Assembly (NCBI RefSeq): GCF_001429395.1
Contig: NZ_LMJT01000018.1
Span: forward strand, 1 to 64,000
Reading direction: 5' to 3'
DNA length: 64,000 nt
Origin: Allobosea sp. Root381
Lineage (GTDB): Bacteria > Pseudomonadota > Alphaproteobacteria > Rhizobiales > Beijerinckiaceae
Below the pieces are notes generated by a model. It searched no databases and was not told the DNA's origin. It saw nothing but the letters and a program-made list of their open reading frames with translations. Numbering within the stretch: the stretch's first letter is position 1; each line of letters opens with the position of its first letter. Positions 40,847-49,655 of this stretch are shown piece by piece. The position numbers and the translations under genes were made by a program.

Positions 40847-42466
40847 ATGAGCAGCTTCACGCCGGCCGCCCCGGCCACGATCGACCCGCATACCCTTCTG
40901 CAATGGCTCCGCGACGGCGGCGAGATCGCCCTCATCGACATCCGTGAGGAAGGCCTGTTCGGCGAGAGGCATCTGCTGCTAGCCGCGAACATTCCCTACA
41001 GCCGGCTCGAGCTCGACATCCAGGCGCTGGTGCCGCGGCCGGCGACCCGCATCGTGCTGGTGGCCGAACCGGCGATCGGCCCCCTCGCCCTGCGCCGTCT
41101 CGCGGCGCTGGGCTATGGCGACGTGCATCTGCTCGAAGGCGGCTTCGAGGCCTGGCAAGCCGCCGGCCAGCCCGTCTTCGCCGGCGTCAACGTGCCGAGC
41201 AAGGCGTTCGCGGAGTACGTCGAGGTTACCCTCCACACGCCCGACATCGAGGCCGCGGAGCTCGACCGCCTGCGGCAGGAAGGCGCCGACCTGATCGTCA
41301 TCGACACGCGCACCAGCGACGAGTTCGCCCGCTTCCACGTACCCGGCGCCGTCAGCGCACCGGGCGCGGAGATCGTGCAGCGCTTCGCCGAACTGGTGCC
41401 GTCGGCCGAGACGACCGTGGTGGTGTCCTGCGCCGGCCGCACCCGCGGCATCATCGGCGGGCAGGCGCTGATCAATGCGGGCGTCCCGAACCCCGTCCGC
41501 GTCCTGTCCGGGGGCACGCAGGGCTGGCGACTGGCCGGCTTCGCGCTGGAGCGAGACAGCCCGGCCGTTCCCCGCTCGCCGCTCGCCGAATCCGCCCGCG
41601 CGAAGGCACAGGCGCGGGCCGCCACGCTGGCCTCCCGCCATGCGGTGCCTGAGATCGACACTGCCGAGCTCGCGCGCCTCAGGGGAGAGGCGGACAGGAC
41701 GACCTATCTGTTCGACGTCCGCAGCCCCGAGGAATATGCCACCGGCCATGCGGAGGGCTTCGTCTCCGCCCAGGGCGGGCAGCTCGTCCAGGCGCTCGAC
41801 AGTTGGGCCGCGACGCGCGGCGCCCGCATCGTGCTGACCGATGATGACGGCGTCCGCGCAAGGGTGACGGCGCATTGGCTGCGGCAGCTGGGCTGGGACG
41901 CGGTCGTCCTTCCCGGCTTCGTCGAGGGCAAGGCGCCGACCAGCGCGCATCCCGAACCTGCCCGCCCGCCGGCACCGACGGTGCTGACCGCGGCGGAGCT
42001 GCGCGAATGGCTGGGCGTCGGCGCCGCGCTGCTCTCCGCCGACCGTAGCGGCGACCATCGCCGCAACCGCCCTGCCCGCGCGGGCTGGGTCAACCGCTCA
42101 CGGCTCGACCAGCTGCCGCAGGAGGTTGCAGCTGCGCCGCGACTCGTCGTCACCGCTGCCGATGCCGGGCTCGCGGCGCTGGTGGCGCTCGATCTGGCGG
42201 AAGCGCGCCGCGTACCGGTCGCCATCTATCCCGGCGGCGAGGAGAGTTGGCGTCAGGCGGGGCTCGCGCTGTCCGGCGCCGGCGACGAGCCCCGCGACGC
42301 GAAGCGGATCGACTATCTGTTCTGGCTGCATGACCGGCACAGCGGTAACCTCGCCTCGTCGCGCGCCTATCTCGACTGGGAGCTGGGCCTGCCTTCGGCG
42401 GTGGGTGGCCCCGACAGCACCGGCTTCAGCATCGCCGCGCCGCCGCAGGCTCGCGCGGCCGAATAA
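40847..42466 (+). CDS. Four-domain rhodanese-like protein, paralogue 2
   Basis: The 539-residue protein is organised as the 31002 product. Domain 2 retains the catalytic loop (VVVSCAGRTRG, C195). Domains 1, 3 and 4 carry VLVAEPAI, VLTDDDGV and VVTAADAG instead. Entry motifs IALIDIREEGLFGERHLLLA and YLFDVRSPEEYATGHAEGF are clear. The C-terminal end keeps the YLFWLHDRHSGNLASSRAYL segment, comparable with a Y-x-W-E/G-D tail in the other two. GAGGAAAC six bases upstream supports the start. It is probably cotranscribed with the SDR-like gene and ends at the strong terminator at 42489. Confidence 0.85.
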   Translation: MSSFTPAAPATIDPHTLLQWLRDGGEIALIDIREEGLFGERHLLLAANIPYSRLELDIQALVPRPATRIVLVAEPAIGPLALRRLAALGYGDVHLLEGGFEAWQAAGQPVFAGVNVPSKAFAEYVEVTLHTPDIEAAELDRLRQEGADLIVIDTRTSDEFARFHVPGAVSAPGAEIVQRFAELVPSAETTVVVSCAGRTRGIIGGQALINAGVPNPVRVLSGGTQGWRLAGFALERDSPAVPRSPLAESARAKAQARAATLASRHAVPEIDTAELARLRGEADRTTYLFDVRSPEEYATGHAEGFVSAQGGQLVQALDSWAATRGARIVLTDDDGVRARVTAHWLRQLGWDAVVLPGFVEGKAPTSAHPEPARPPAPTVLTAAELREWLGVGAALLSADRSGDHRRNRPARAGWVNRSRLDQLPQEVAAAPRLVVTAADAGLAALVALDLAEARRVPVAIYPGGEESWRQAGLALSGAGDEPRDAKRIDYLFWLHDRHSGNLASSRAYLDWELGLPSAVGGPDSTGFSIAAPPQARAAE

Positions 42467-42488
42467 CCGCGGCACATGGCGTGCAAAC

Positions 42489-42526
42489 AAAAAGCCGCCC
42501 CGCGGAGGACCGCGGGGCGGCTTTTT
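42489..42526. terminator. Strong bidirectional intrinsic terminator
   Basis: AAAAAGCCGCCCCGCGG (42489-42505) and its exact complement (42510-42526) form a 17-base-pair stem with the loop AGGA. An A run on one side and T run on the other fit termination of the convergent genes ending at 42466 and 42542. Confidence 0.93.
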
Positions 42527-42541
42527 CGCGCCTGACGGCGA

Positions 42542-43594
42542 TCAGGGCGCCGGGTTGCCGTGGATCTGATGCGCCGCGTCGATGCGGGCCTCGATCTCCG
42601 GGGTGATCTTCAGCTCGCGCGACGCCAGGTCGATCCGCAGCTGGTCAAGGCTGGTCGCGCCGATGATGTTCGCGGTGACGAAGGCCCGGCTCGTGACATA
42701 GGCGATGGCCAGCTGCGCCGGATCGAGCCCGAAATCGCGCGCGATCGCCAGGTAGCTGTCGACTGCCTCCTCCGTGCCCGGCTTCTGATAGCGATTGCCG
42801 CGCTCGAACAGCGTCGAGCGCGCGCCCGCCGGGCGGGCACCGCGCTGGTACTTGCCGGTGAGATAGCCCTGCGCCAGCGGCGAATAGGCCAGAAGGCCGA
42901 CCTGCTCGCGCTCGTGGAACTCGGCCAGGCCGCTCTCATAGGTCCGGTTGATCAGGTTGTAGGCGTTCTGGACGCTGACGACGCGCGGCCTGCCTGTGGT
43001 CTCGGCCAGATGCAGGAAGCGCGAGACGCCCCAGGGCGTCTCGTTCGACAGGCCGATATGGCGGACCTTGCCGGCCTTCACCAGCCCGTCGAGCGCATCC
43101 AGCGTTTCCTCGATCGGCACCTCCGAGCCGTCGGCACCGCGGCTGGGAGCATGCGCGCCGCTGCCGAAGAGCGGCACGTTCCGGTGCGGCCAGTGCAACT
43201 GGTAGAGATCGAGATAGTCGGTCTGCAGGCGCTTCAGCGAGCCCTCGATCGCCTCGTTGATGTGCCGCGCGTCGAGGCGTGGCGAGCTGCCATCCTGGCG
43301 CAGATAGTTGCGGCTGCTCGGTCCTGCTGCCTTGGAAGCGAGGACGATTCGTTCGCGCTTGCCGCCGGTCTTCAGCCAGGTGCCGATAATCCGCTCCGTC
43401 GAGCCGGCAGTCTCGGCCCGCGGCGGGATCGAATAGCTCTCGGCGGTATCGATGAAGTTGATGCCGGCATCCAGGGCATGGTCGAGCTGGGCATGCCCCT
43501 CGGCCTCGGTGTTCTGCTGGCCCCAAGTCATGGTTCCAAGCGCGATGGCGGAGACGCGGATGTCGCTGCGGCCTAGCTGGCGGTATTCGGGCAT
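42542..43594 (-). CDS. Aldo/keto reductase, Tas-like
   Basis: The 350-residue NADPH-dependent aldo/keto reductase is of the Tas/YajO group. It starts MPEYRQLGRSDIRVSAIALG, has the catalytic aspartate and tyrosine in INFIDTAESYSIPP, lysine in VLASKAAGP, and histidine in DLYQLHWPHRNVPLFG. The C-terminal NADPH-binding part includes ANIIGATSLDQLRIDL. GAGG about seven bases upstream supports ATG 43594. It is transcribed alone, toward the bidirectional terminator. It could reduce the aldehydes released by SsuD-type desulfonation, but this is inferred from location only. Confidence 0.9.
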   Translation of the reverse strand: MPEYRQLGRSDIRVSAIALGTMTWGQQNTEAEGHAQLDHALDAGINFIDTAESYSIPPRAETAGSTERIIGTWLKTGGKRERIVLASKAAGPSSRNYLRQDGSSPRLDARHINEAIEGSLKRLQTDYLDLYQLHWPHRNVPLFGSGAHAPSRGADGSEVPIEETLDALDGLVKAGKVRHIGLSNETPWGVSRFLHLAETTGRPRVVSVQNAYNLINRTYESGLAEFHEREQVGLLAYSPLAQGYLTGKYQRGARPAGARSTLFERGNRYQKPGTEEAVDSYLAIARDFGLDPAQLAIAYVTSRAFVTANIIGATSLDQLRIDLASRELKITPEIEARIDAAHQIHGNPAP

Positions 43595-43882
43595 GCGTGA
43601 CCTCTGGCTGATTGGACGCCGGACTCTCGGCGGCGTCCGTCATAGATCGCAAAAATATCTATCATACAACTGTATTTTTTAGAGACTGATCCGGCGAATA
43701 GGCAGGGTAGGTGCAAAGACCAGCAGCTGGAACAGATCGTCTCATTTTGCACCTTAACGAGATATTCCTTCTTAATTTGCGGCACGTCGAGCCCGAACAG
43801 CTAGAATGCCACTCGCGCAGGTTGACGCATAAAAGAATATAAAAATAATATACTATTATCGAAAATACGCCGGAGAAGCGGC
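43595..43882. other. 288-base divergent regulatory region with degenerate shared motif
   Basis: TCTAT at 43658-43662 with CTGTA at 43670-43674 is a weak TCTAT-N7 site; ATAGAT (43642-43647) and ATCTAT (43657-43662) also face each other. GTGCAAA (43711-43717) and TTTGCAC (43746-43752) are perfect inverted arms 28 bases apart. A second AT-rich block at 43830-43865 lies directly before the 43883 start and probably contains its promoter. Nothing coding was recognised. Confidence 0.35.
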
Positions 43883-45217
43883 ATGACCTTTCATGCGGGC
43901 GGCCGCCAGCAAGGGCGCAAGCTCCATCTCAACGCCAATGTCATCCCCTCGGGGCGCCACAATGCGGCCTGGCGGCTTCAGGAGCGGCCGGAATTGGTCG
44001 TCGATATCGGCCATTTCCTGGAAATCGCGCGGATTGCAGAGCGCGGCACCTTCGATGCCGTCTTTTTCGCCGACCACCCTGCCCTGGACGAGAGTGCGGC
44101 GTTCCGACCCTGGCCGGCGCTGGATCCGACGATCCTGCTGACCGCGATGGCCGGCGCGACGAGCCATGTCGGCCTCGTGGCGACGACCTCGACCACCTTC
44201 GACCATCCCTATCACGTCGCCCGGCGCTTCGCCTCGCTCGACCATGTCAGCGGCGGAAGGGCGGCCTGGAACATCGTCACCACGCAGCACAACGCCGCGG
44301 CCGGCAATTTCGGCTATGACAACCTGCCGGCCCATCAGGACCGCTACCGGCGCGCCGAGGAGTTCGTCGAGGTCGTCGTCAAGCTGTGGGACAGCTGGTC
44401 GGCGGGGGCGATCGTCGCGGATCCCGCGACCGGGCGCTATGTCGACCTCGCCCGCACACGCAAGATCGACCATGTCGGCGAGTTGTTCTCGGTGCGCGGG
44501 CCGCTGCAGGTGCCGCCGACGCCGCAGGGCCGCCCGGTCATCGTCCAGGCCGGCGATTCCGATGCGAGCCAGCGCCTCGGCGCCCGCTGGGCCGACGCTC
44601 TTTTCACCATCCAGCGCACCATCGAGGGCGGGCGCGACTTCTATGCCAGGGTCAAGGAACTCGCCCGCGGCTTCGGCCGCGACCCGGAGACGCTGATCGT
44701 CCTGCCGGGGCTCTATCCCGTCATCGGCAGCACCGAAGCCGAGGCGCGCGCCCGCAAGCGCGCGATGGACGACCTGCTCGACATCGAAGAGGAGCAGGCA
44801 AAGCTTGCCGTCCGCTTCGGCGTCGATCCCGAGCGACTGCCCCTCGATCGCGAGCTGCCCGAGGACATACTCGACAACATCAGCCCGCATGTCACCCGCG
44901 GCTTCGTCGAGAACATCGTGCGCGAGGCGCGGCGCGAGCGCCTGACCGTGCGCGAGGTGCTCGGCCGCAACCCGCTCGGCGGCCACCGCCTCGTCGTCGG
45001 CACGCCTGGGCAGATCGCCGACGACATGGCGCTCTGGTTCGGCACCGGCGCCGCAGACGGCTTCAACCTGAACATGGACGCCTATCCGTCCGGCCTCGAG
45101 CTCTTCGTCGACCATGTCGTTCCGGAGCTGCGCCGCCGCAACCTGTTCCGCACCGAATATGCCGGCCGGACCCTGCGCGACCATCTCGGCCTCGACCGCC
45201 CGGTCGTCGCCGCCTGA
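43883..45217 (+). CDS. FMN-dependent monooxygenase, NtaA/SnaA/DszA family (third copy)
   Basis: The 444-residue enzyme shows GRKLHLNANVIPSGRHNAAW, FDAVFFADHPALDESAAFRP, LDHVSGGRAAWNIVTTQHN, TPQGRPVIVQAGDSDASQRL, VGTPGQIADDMALWFGTGA and FRTEYAGRTLRDHLGLDRP. It is closest in pattern to the 34207 product among the three. A CGGAGAAG ribosome binding site supports ATG 43883. It is followed after 29 bases by the third four-domain rhodanese and then an FAD protein, so released sulfur might be handled by these partners. The substrate is unknown. Confidence 0.88.
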   Translation: MTFHAGGRQQGRKLHLNANVIPSGRHNAAWRLQERPELVVDIGHFLEIARIAERGTFDAVFFADHPALDESAAFRPWPALDPTILLTAMAGATSHVGLVATTSTTFDHPYHVARRFASLDHVSGGRAAWNIVTTQHNAAAGNFGYDNLPAHQDRYRRAEEFVEVVVKLWDSWSAGAIVADPATGRYVDLARTRKIDHVGELFSVRGPLQVPPTPQGRPVIVQAGDSDASQRLGARWADALFTIQRTIEGGRDFYARVKELARGFGRDPETLIVLPGLYPVIGSTEAEARARKRAMDDLLDIEEEQAKLAVRFGVDPERLPLDRELPEDILDNISPHVTRGFVENIVREARRERLTVREVLGRNPLGGHRLVVGTPGQIADDMALWFGTGAADGFNLNMDAYPSGLELFVDHVVPELRRRNLFRTEYAGRTLRDHLGLDRPVVAA

Positions 45218-45246
45218 CCCTTTTCCCCCCTCACAGGAGCAAAGCC

Positions 45247-46887
45247 ATGAGCCTCGCCTACGACCTCCCCGGCTCCGCCAAGGCCCATTCCGCGATCGCC
45301 ACCATCTCGGCAGAAGAGCTGCGCCGCCAGGCCCTGGCAGGCCGCGAGATCGCGGTCGTCGACGCCCGCGCCCAGGAGCGCTACCTCGCCGGACATATCT
45401 CGATCGCCGTCGAGCTGCCGCTCAGCGAGATCGAGCTCCACGCCGCAGACCTGCTGCCGCGCCGCAGCGTGACCGTGGTGGTGACGGACGACGATGGCGG
45501 CGAACTCGCCTTCGCCGCCGCTCGCCGCCTCACCGAGCTGGGCTACAGCGACGCCCGCGTGCTCGAAGGCGGGCTCGCGGGCTGGCGGAAGGCCGGCCAC
45601 GGGCTGATCACCGGCCAGTACGCACTCAGCAAGGCGTTGGGCGAATTCATCGAGCGTCGCTACCACACGCCACGGATCGACGCGCAAACCCTCCGGGCGC
45701 GAATCGATTCCGGCGAGGAGCTGGTGATCCTCGACACGCGTCCACTGGACGAGTTCCACCACATCGCCATCCCGGGCGGCATCGCGGCGCCGGGCGCCGA
45801 GCTGCTCTACCGGATCTTCGACCAGATCCCCTCCCCGGAAACACCGGTGGTGATCAATTGCGCGGGCCGGACCCGCGCCATCATCGGCGCGCAGGCTCTG
45901 CGCAATGCCGGCTTCCCCAATCCGGTCGTCTCGCTCGAAAACGGTACGACGGCATGGCTGCTCGCCGGCTACGAGCCCGCCCGCGGCGCCACCGCACTCG
46001 CCGACCGTCCGACCACCGAGGGCCTCGCCAGGGCGGAGCAGGCCGCTTCCGGGCTGGTAGAACGCTTCGGCATCAGGACGCTGTCCAAGGCCGATCTCGC
46101 CGAATTCAAGGCGCAGGCCGCGGAGCAGACGCTCTATCTCTTCGATGTCAGGACGACGGAGGAATATCTCGCCGGCCATTTGCCGGGCACCCGCTCGGCC
46201 CCCGGCGGGCAACTCGTGCAGACGACGGATCGCTTCGTCGGCGTCCGCCAGGGCCGGATCGTGCTGGTCGACGATCAGGATCTCGTGCGCTCACGCATCT
46301 CGGCATCCTGGCTGATCCAACTCGGGCATGAGAACGTCTATGTCTATGCCGCATCGGCCGACGCGTTGACCGAGCATGGCGCCCAGACCTCGCGTGTCCT
46401 CGGGAACGGCGCCTCTGCGAAGACGCTGACCGTGCAGGAGCTGCACCAGCGCCTTGTCGCCGGAGATGTCGCGCTGGTCGATCTCGAGCCCGCGCCTCCC
46501 TATTTCCGCGAGCGGCGCTACATCCCCGGTTCCCATGTCGCACGCCGTGCGACGCTGGCGGACAACCTTTCGCGTATTCCCGGCGTGGGCGCGATCGTGC
46601 TGACCTCCGCTGATGGCGAGCTGGCGCGCCTGGCTGCCGCCGATCTGGCGGGGCAGGACCGCCCCGTGCTGGCGCTCGCGGGCGGAACCCAGGCCTGGAT
46701 CGAAGCCGGGCTGGAGCGCCGCAGCGGCCTCGACCAGCCGGCATTCGACCCGGCGGAGGCCCTGCCGCCCCTACCGACCCTGGCGCAGCGCCGCAGCAAT
46801 CTCGCGGCCTATGTCAGCTGGGGCGACGACATCACCGATCTGCTCGCGCGCGACGGGCTCGTGCGCTTCCGCGAAGGCGCGCACTGA
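45247..46887 (+). CDS. Four-domain rhodanese-like protein, paralogue 3
   Basis: The 546-residue protein with four rhodanese folds is the third copy in 16 kb. Domain 2 has the intact loop VVINCAGRTRA (C205), while domains 1, 3 and 4 have VVTDDDGG, VLVDDQDL and VLTSADGE. Domain entries are IAVVDARAQERYLAGHISIA, VILDTRPLDEFHHIAIPGGI, YLFDVRTTEEYLAGHLPGTR and VALVDLEPAPPYFRERRYIP. AGGAG seven bases upstream supports ATG 45247. It lies between an NtaA-like monooxygenase and an FAD-dependent protein, all same strand. Confidence 0.86.
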   Translation: MSLAYDLPGSAKAHSAIATISAEELRRQALAGREIAVVDARAQERYLAGHISIAVELPLSEIELHAADLLPRRSVTVVVTDDDGGELAFAAARRLTELGYSDARVLEGGLAGWRKAGHGLITGQYALSKALGEFIERRYHTPRIDAQTLRARIDSGEELVILDTRPLDEFHHIAIPGGIAAPGAELLYRIFDQIPSPETPVVINCAGRTRAIIGAQALRNAGFPNPVVSLENGTTAWLLAGYEPARGATALADRPTTEGLARAEQAASGLVERFGIRTLSKADLAEFKAQAAEQTLYLFDVRTTEEYLAGHLPGTRSAPGGQLVQTTDRFVGVRQGRIVLVDDQDLVRSRISASWLIQLGHENVYVYAASADALTEHGAQTSRVLGNGASAKTLTVQELHQRLVAGDVALVDLEPAPPYFRERRYIPGSHVARRATLADNLSRIPGVGAIVLTSADGELARLAAADLAGQDRPVLALAGGTQAWIEAGLERRSGLDQPAFDPAEALPPLPTLAQRRSNLAAYVSWGDDITDLLARDGLVRFREGAH

Positions 46888-47035
46888 GCGCGTCTTGCCG
46901 GTCCGGAGACCGGTACCGGATCTGACAACGCTTTTCCGCCTTCCCGGTGTCTCGGCGCCAGTAAGGCGGAGCACAACCGCTTCAGGCCAGACGGCGTTGG
47001 CGCCGCAGGCGTTACATACTCTCCCGGAGTGCCCC

Positions 47036-48460
47036 ATGACCGATCTGTCCCCGGCCGCCGAGGCGCTGCGCCTGCTCGGCCCCTTCCCCGAGAACTGGGT
47101 GCCGGAACGGCCAGGCATCGACCATGACGTCGTCGTCGTCGGTGGCGGACACACCGGTGCCGGCTTCGCCCTTGCGCTGCAGCGCGCCGGCATCCGCCGC
47201 TTCAGCATCATCGATGCGGCGACCGACGAGGCAAATTCCGGCGTCTGGCTGACGCGCGCCCGCATGAACCTGCTGCGGACGCCGAAGAACCTGCCGGGCC
47301 CCGAACTCGGCGTCCAGGGGCTGAGCTTCCAGGCCTGGTACGAGGAGCACAAGGGCAGGCAGGCCTATGCCGAGCTGCTGCGCATTCCCCGCCTCGACTG
47401 GGCGAAATACATCTCCTGGTTTCGTGGCCGGCTCGGCCTCTCCATTCGCTACGACACGCGGCTGCTGCGGATCGAGCCTGCGGCCGATCATCTGAAGCTT
47501 CATCTCGAGACGGGTGGCGAGCGTCGGATCGAGACCACGCGCAAGGTGATCCTGGCCAATGGCGTCGCCGGCAGCGGCTATGCCTATACGCCGGAGGCGC
47601 TGCTGGCGCTGCCCGAGACCCTGCGCGCCCATACCAACGACCAGATCGACATCGCCTCGCTGCGTGGCAAGGCCGTGGCCGTGATCGGCGCCGCGGCCTC
47701 GGCCTTCGATGCAGCCGGGGCCGCGCTCGAGGCTGGTGCCCGCGAAGTGCATCTCTTCGCCCGGCGCGACCATATCGCGTCCGTGCCTGTGAGCCGCGCC
47801 AGAGGCTATCCCGGCGCCTATGACAACTATCCCCACCTCCCCGATGCGCTGCGCTGGCGGCAGGCGCTGCGCTTCCGCAATTCCGGCTCGACACCGACGC
47901 CGGACGCGGTCGAGCGCGCCGTGAAGCACCCGAATTTTCACATCCATCTCGGCACGGAATGGCACGAGCCGCAGGTCGAGAACGGCCGCATCGCGGTGGC
48001 GCTCGACCAGGGCCGGTTCCATTTCGACTTCGCGATCGCCGGCACCGGTTTCCGCGTCGACCTGGCCCGACGCCCGGAACTGGACGATCTGGCCGGCGAC
48101 ATCCTGCTCTGGCGGGACCGCTATGTGCCGCCGGAGACCGAGGCGGACGAGGATCTCGGCGCCCATCCCTATCTCGGCCTCGGCCATGAGTTGCAGGAGA
48201 AGGAGCCGGGACGCGCGCCGCAGCTCCGGAACATCCACATCTACAATCCGGGCGGCTTTGTCAGCTTCGGCGTGCCGGTCGGCGATGTCCCGTCGATGCG
48301 CCGGGACATTCCCGCCGTCACCGCCAGCATCAGCCGCGACCTGTTCCTTGCCGATCTCGACCGGCATGCCGAACGCGTCACCTCGGCAGTCGCCCCCGAA
48401 TTTGGCGAGGACGCCTATCGCTCCGCGCTGTGGGGCACGAGGTGGCAGGCAGCCGAATGA
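47036..48460 (+). CDS. FAD/NAD(P)-binding oxidoreductase, flavin monooxygenase-like
   Basis: The 474-residue protein has an N-terminal FAD loop DVVVVGGGHTGAGFALALQ (residues about 30-48), followed by DEANSGVWLTRARMNLLRTP. A second dinucleotide loop, AVAVIGAAASAFDAAGAALE, lies about residues 217-236. The two-dinucleotide-fold layout and the FAIAGTGFRVDLARRPEL segment resemble N-hydroxylating/FMO-like flavoproteins and SidA-type enzymes. CGGAG seven bases upstream supports ATG 47036. It follows the rhodanese by 148 bases. It might oxidise a sulfur or nitrogen atom of the same substrate; function not established. Confidence 0.75.
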   Translation: MTDLSPAAEALRLLGPFPENWVPERPGIDHDVVVVGGGHTGAGFALALQRAGIRRFSIIDAATDEANSGVWLTRARMNLLRTPKNLPGPELGVQGLSFQAWYEEHKGRQAYAELLRIPRLDWAKYISWFRGRLGLSIRYDTRLLRIEPAADHLKLHLETGGERRIETTRKVILANGVAGSGYAYTPEALLALPETLRAHTNDQIDIASLRGKAVAVIGAAASAFDAAGAALEAGAREVHLFARRDHIASVPVSRARGYPGAYDNYPHLPDALRWRQALRFRNSGSTPTPDAVERAVKHPNFHIHLGTEWHEPQVENGRIAVALDQGRFHFDFAIAGTGFRVDLARRPELDDLAGDILLWRDRYVPPETEADEDLGAHPYLGLGHELQEKEPGRAPQLRNIHIYNPGGFVSFGVPVGDVPSMRRDIPAVTASISRDLFLADLDRHAERVTSAVAPEFGEDAYRSALWGTRWQAAE

Positions 48461-48480
48461 AACCGCCGCCGCAGCGGCGC

Positions 48481-49551
48481 TCAGTCGCGCAGCAGCGGCA
48501 GGAGCTCTTCGCCCTGCCTCCTGATCTCGGCGAGATAGGGCGTGTCGGAGAGTATGAACTGGGTGATGCCGAGCTCCTGGTATTTGCGCAGCGAGCGGGC
48601 GACGTCTTCCGCCGAGCCGACCAGCCAGGTCGTGCCGGCACCGCCGCCGCCGAATTTCCCCGGCGCCGTATAGAGATTCTCGTCCAGAACCTCGCCGCGC
48701 GCCTGCAGGTCGAGCAGCCGCCGCTGGCCCTTGGCGACGCCGCGCTGATGGTCGTTCCAACCGCTGCCCTGGCTCCTCGCCATCTCCGCAACCTTCGCCT
48801 CTGCATCGGCCCAGGCCTGCTCGGTGGTATCGCGCACCAGCGTGGTGATGCGCAGCCCGAACTCCAGCGGCGGCAGGTCGCGATCCAGATTGCCGCTCAA
48901 CGCCTTGAGCCGCTCGATCCTCTCGCGGACGCCGTCGAGCGGCTCGCCCCAGAAGAGCTGGACATCCGCCTCGGTGGCGGCGACGCGCTCCGCCGCTTCC
49001 GAGGCACCGCCGAAATAGAGCCGTGGATGACGGCGCGTCCCGCGCGGCTGCAGCCGCGGCACGACGGTCGATGCCTCGACCCCGAAATGCTCACCGGCAT
49101 GGCTGACCGCTTCCTCGGTCCAGAGCCTGCGGACCAGCCGCATGAACTCCCTGGTCCGGCCGTAGCGCTCGGCCTGGCCGTCCTCGCTGTCGCCATAGGC
49201 GGCGAGATTGTCCTTGCCGGAGACGATGTTGATGCGGACGCGGCCGCCGGTGAGGTGGTCCAGCGTCGCCGCGGAGGAGGCGAAATGCGCCGGCTGCCAG
49301 TAGCCGGGGCGGATCGCGATCAGCGGCTCGAAGCTGGTCGTCTGCGCGGCGAGCGCAGTCGCGAGCGTAAAGGTGTCGGGCCGGCCCCAGCCGGTGCCGA
49401 TCAGCGCACCCGTCCAGCCATGCCGCTCCAGCGCCTTCGCCTGCTCGGTCAGCGTCGTGAGGCTGTTGTGGTCCTCGGAGGCGGTGTCGCCCCGGTGACC
49501 GGCCGTCGCGGCATTGGGGATGTACCAGAGATATTCGCTCGCAGCTGTCAC
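48481..49551 (-). CDS. SsuD-like FMNH2-dependent monooxygenase (second copy)
   Basis: The 356-residue luciferase-like enzyme starts at GTG 49551 with GGAGG eight bases upstream. Visible motifs are EYLWYIPNAATAGHRGDTAS, LDHLTGGRVRINIVSGKDNL, YFGGASEAAERVAATEADVQ, LFWGEPLDGVRERIERLKAL and the C-terminal LSDTPYLAEIRRQGEELLP. The FWGEP and LSDTPYL segments correspond to TWGEPP and LSGYPHL of the 5325 SsuD, so it is an SsuD relative with a shorter chain, perhaps with a different sulfonate preference. It converges with the FAD gene, 20 bases apart. Confidence 0.84.
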   Translation of the reverse strand: MTAASEYLWYIPNAATAGHRGDTASEDHNSLTTLTEQAKALERHGWTGALIGTGWGRPDTFTLATALAAQTTSFEPLIAIRPGYWQPAHFASSAATLDHLTGGRVRINIVSGKDNLAAYGDSEDGQAERYGRTREFMRLVRRLWTEEAVSHAGEHFGVEASTVVPRLQPRGTRRHPRLYFGGASEAAERVAATEADVQLFWGEPLDGVRERIERLKALSGNLDRDLPPLEFGLRITTLVRDTTEQAWADAEAKVAEMARSQGSGWNDHQRGVAKGQRRLLDLQARGEVLDENLYTAPGKFGGGGAGTTWLVGSAEDVARSLRKYQELGITQFILSDTPYLAEIRRQGEELLPLLRD

Positions 49552-49655
49552 GGGGATCGCCTCCGGTCCGTTGGGGCAAGGTTTGGCAAGCTGTGCCCGG
49601 CCAGGCTGGAATGCCGGGCCGGGCCGCAGTTTCAGGATGCGTATCCGGGCCGAAG

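Noticed and set aside
43573..43785. Minus-strand frame with several cysteines upstream of the aldo/keto reductase as a leader peptide
   Set aside because: It runs into the reductase start in another frame, has no ribosome binding site and no terminator follows; probably accidental.
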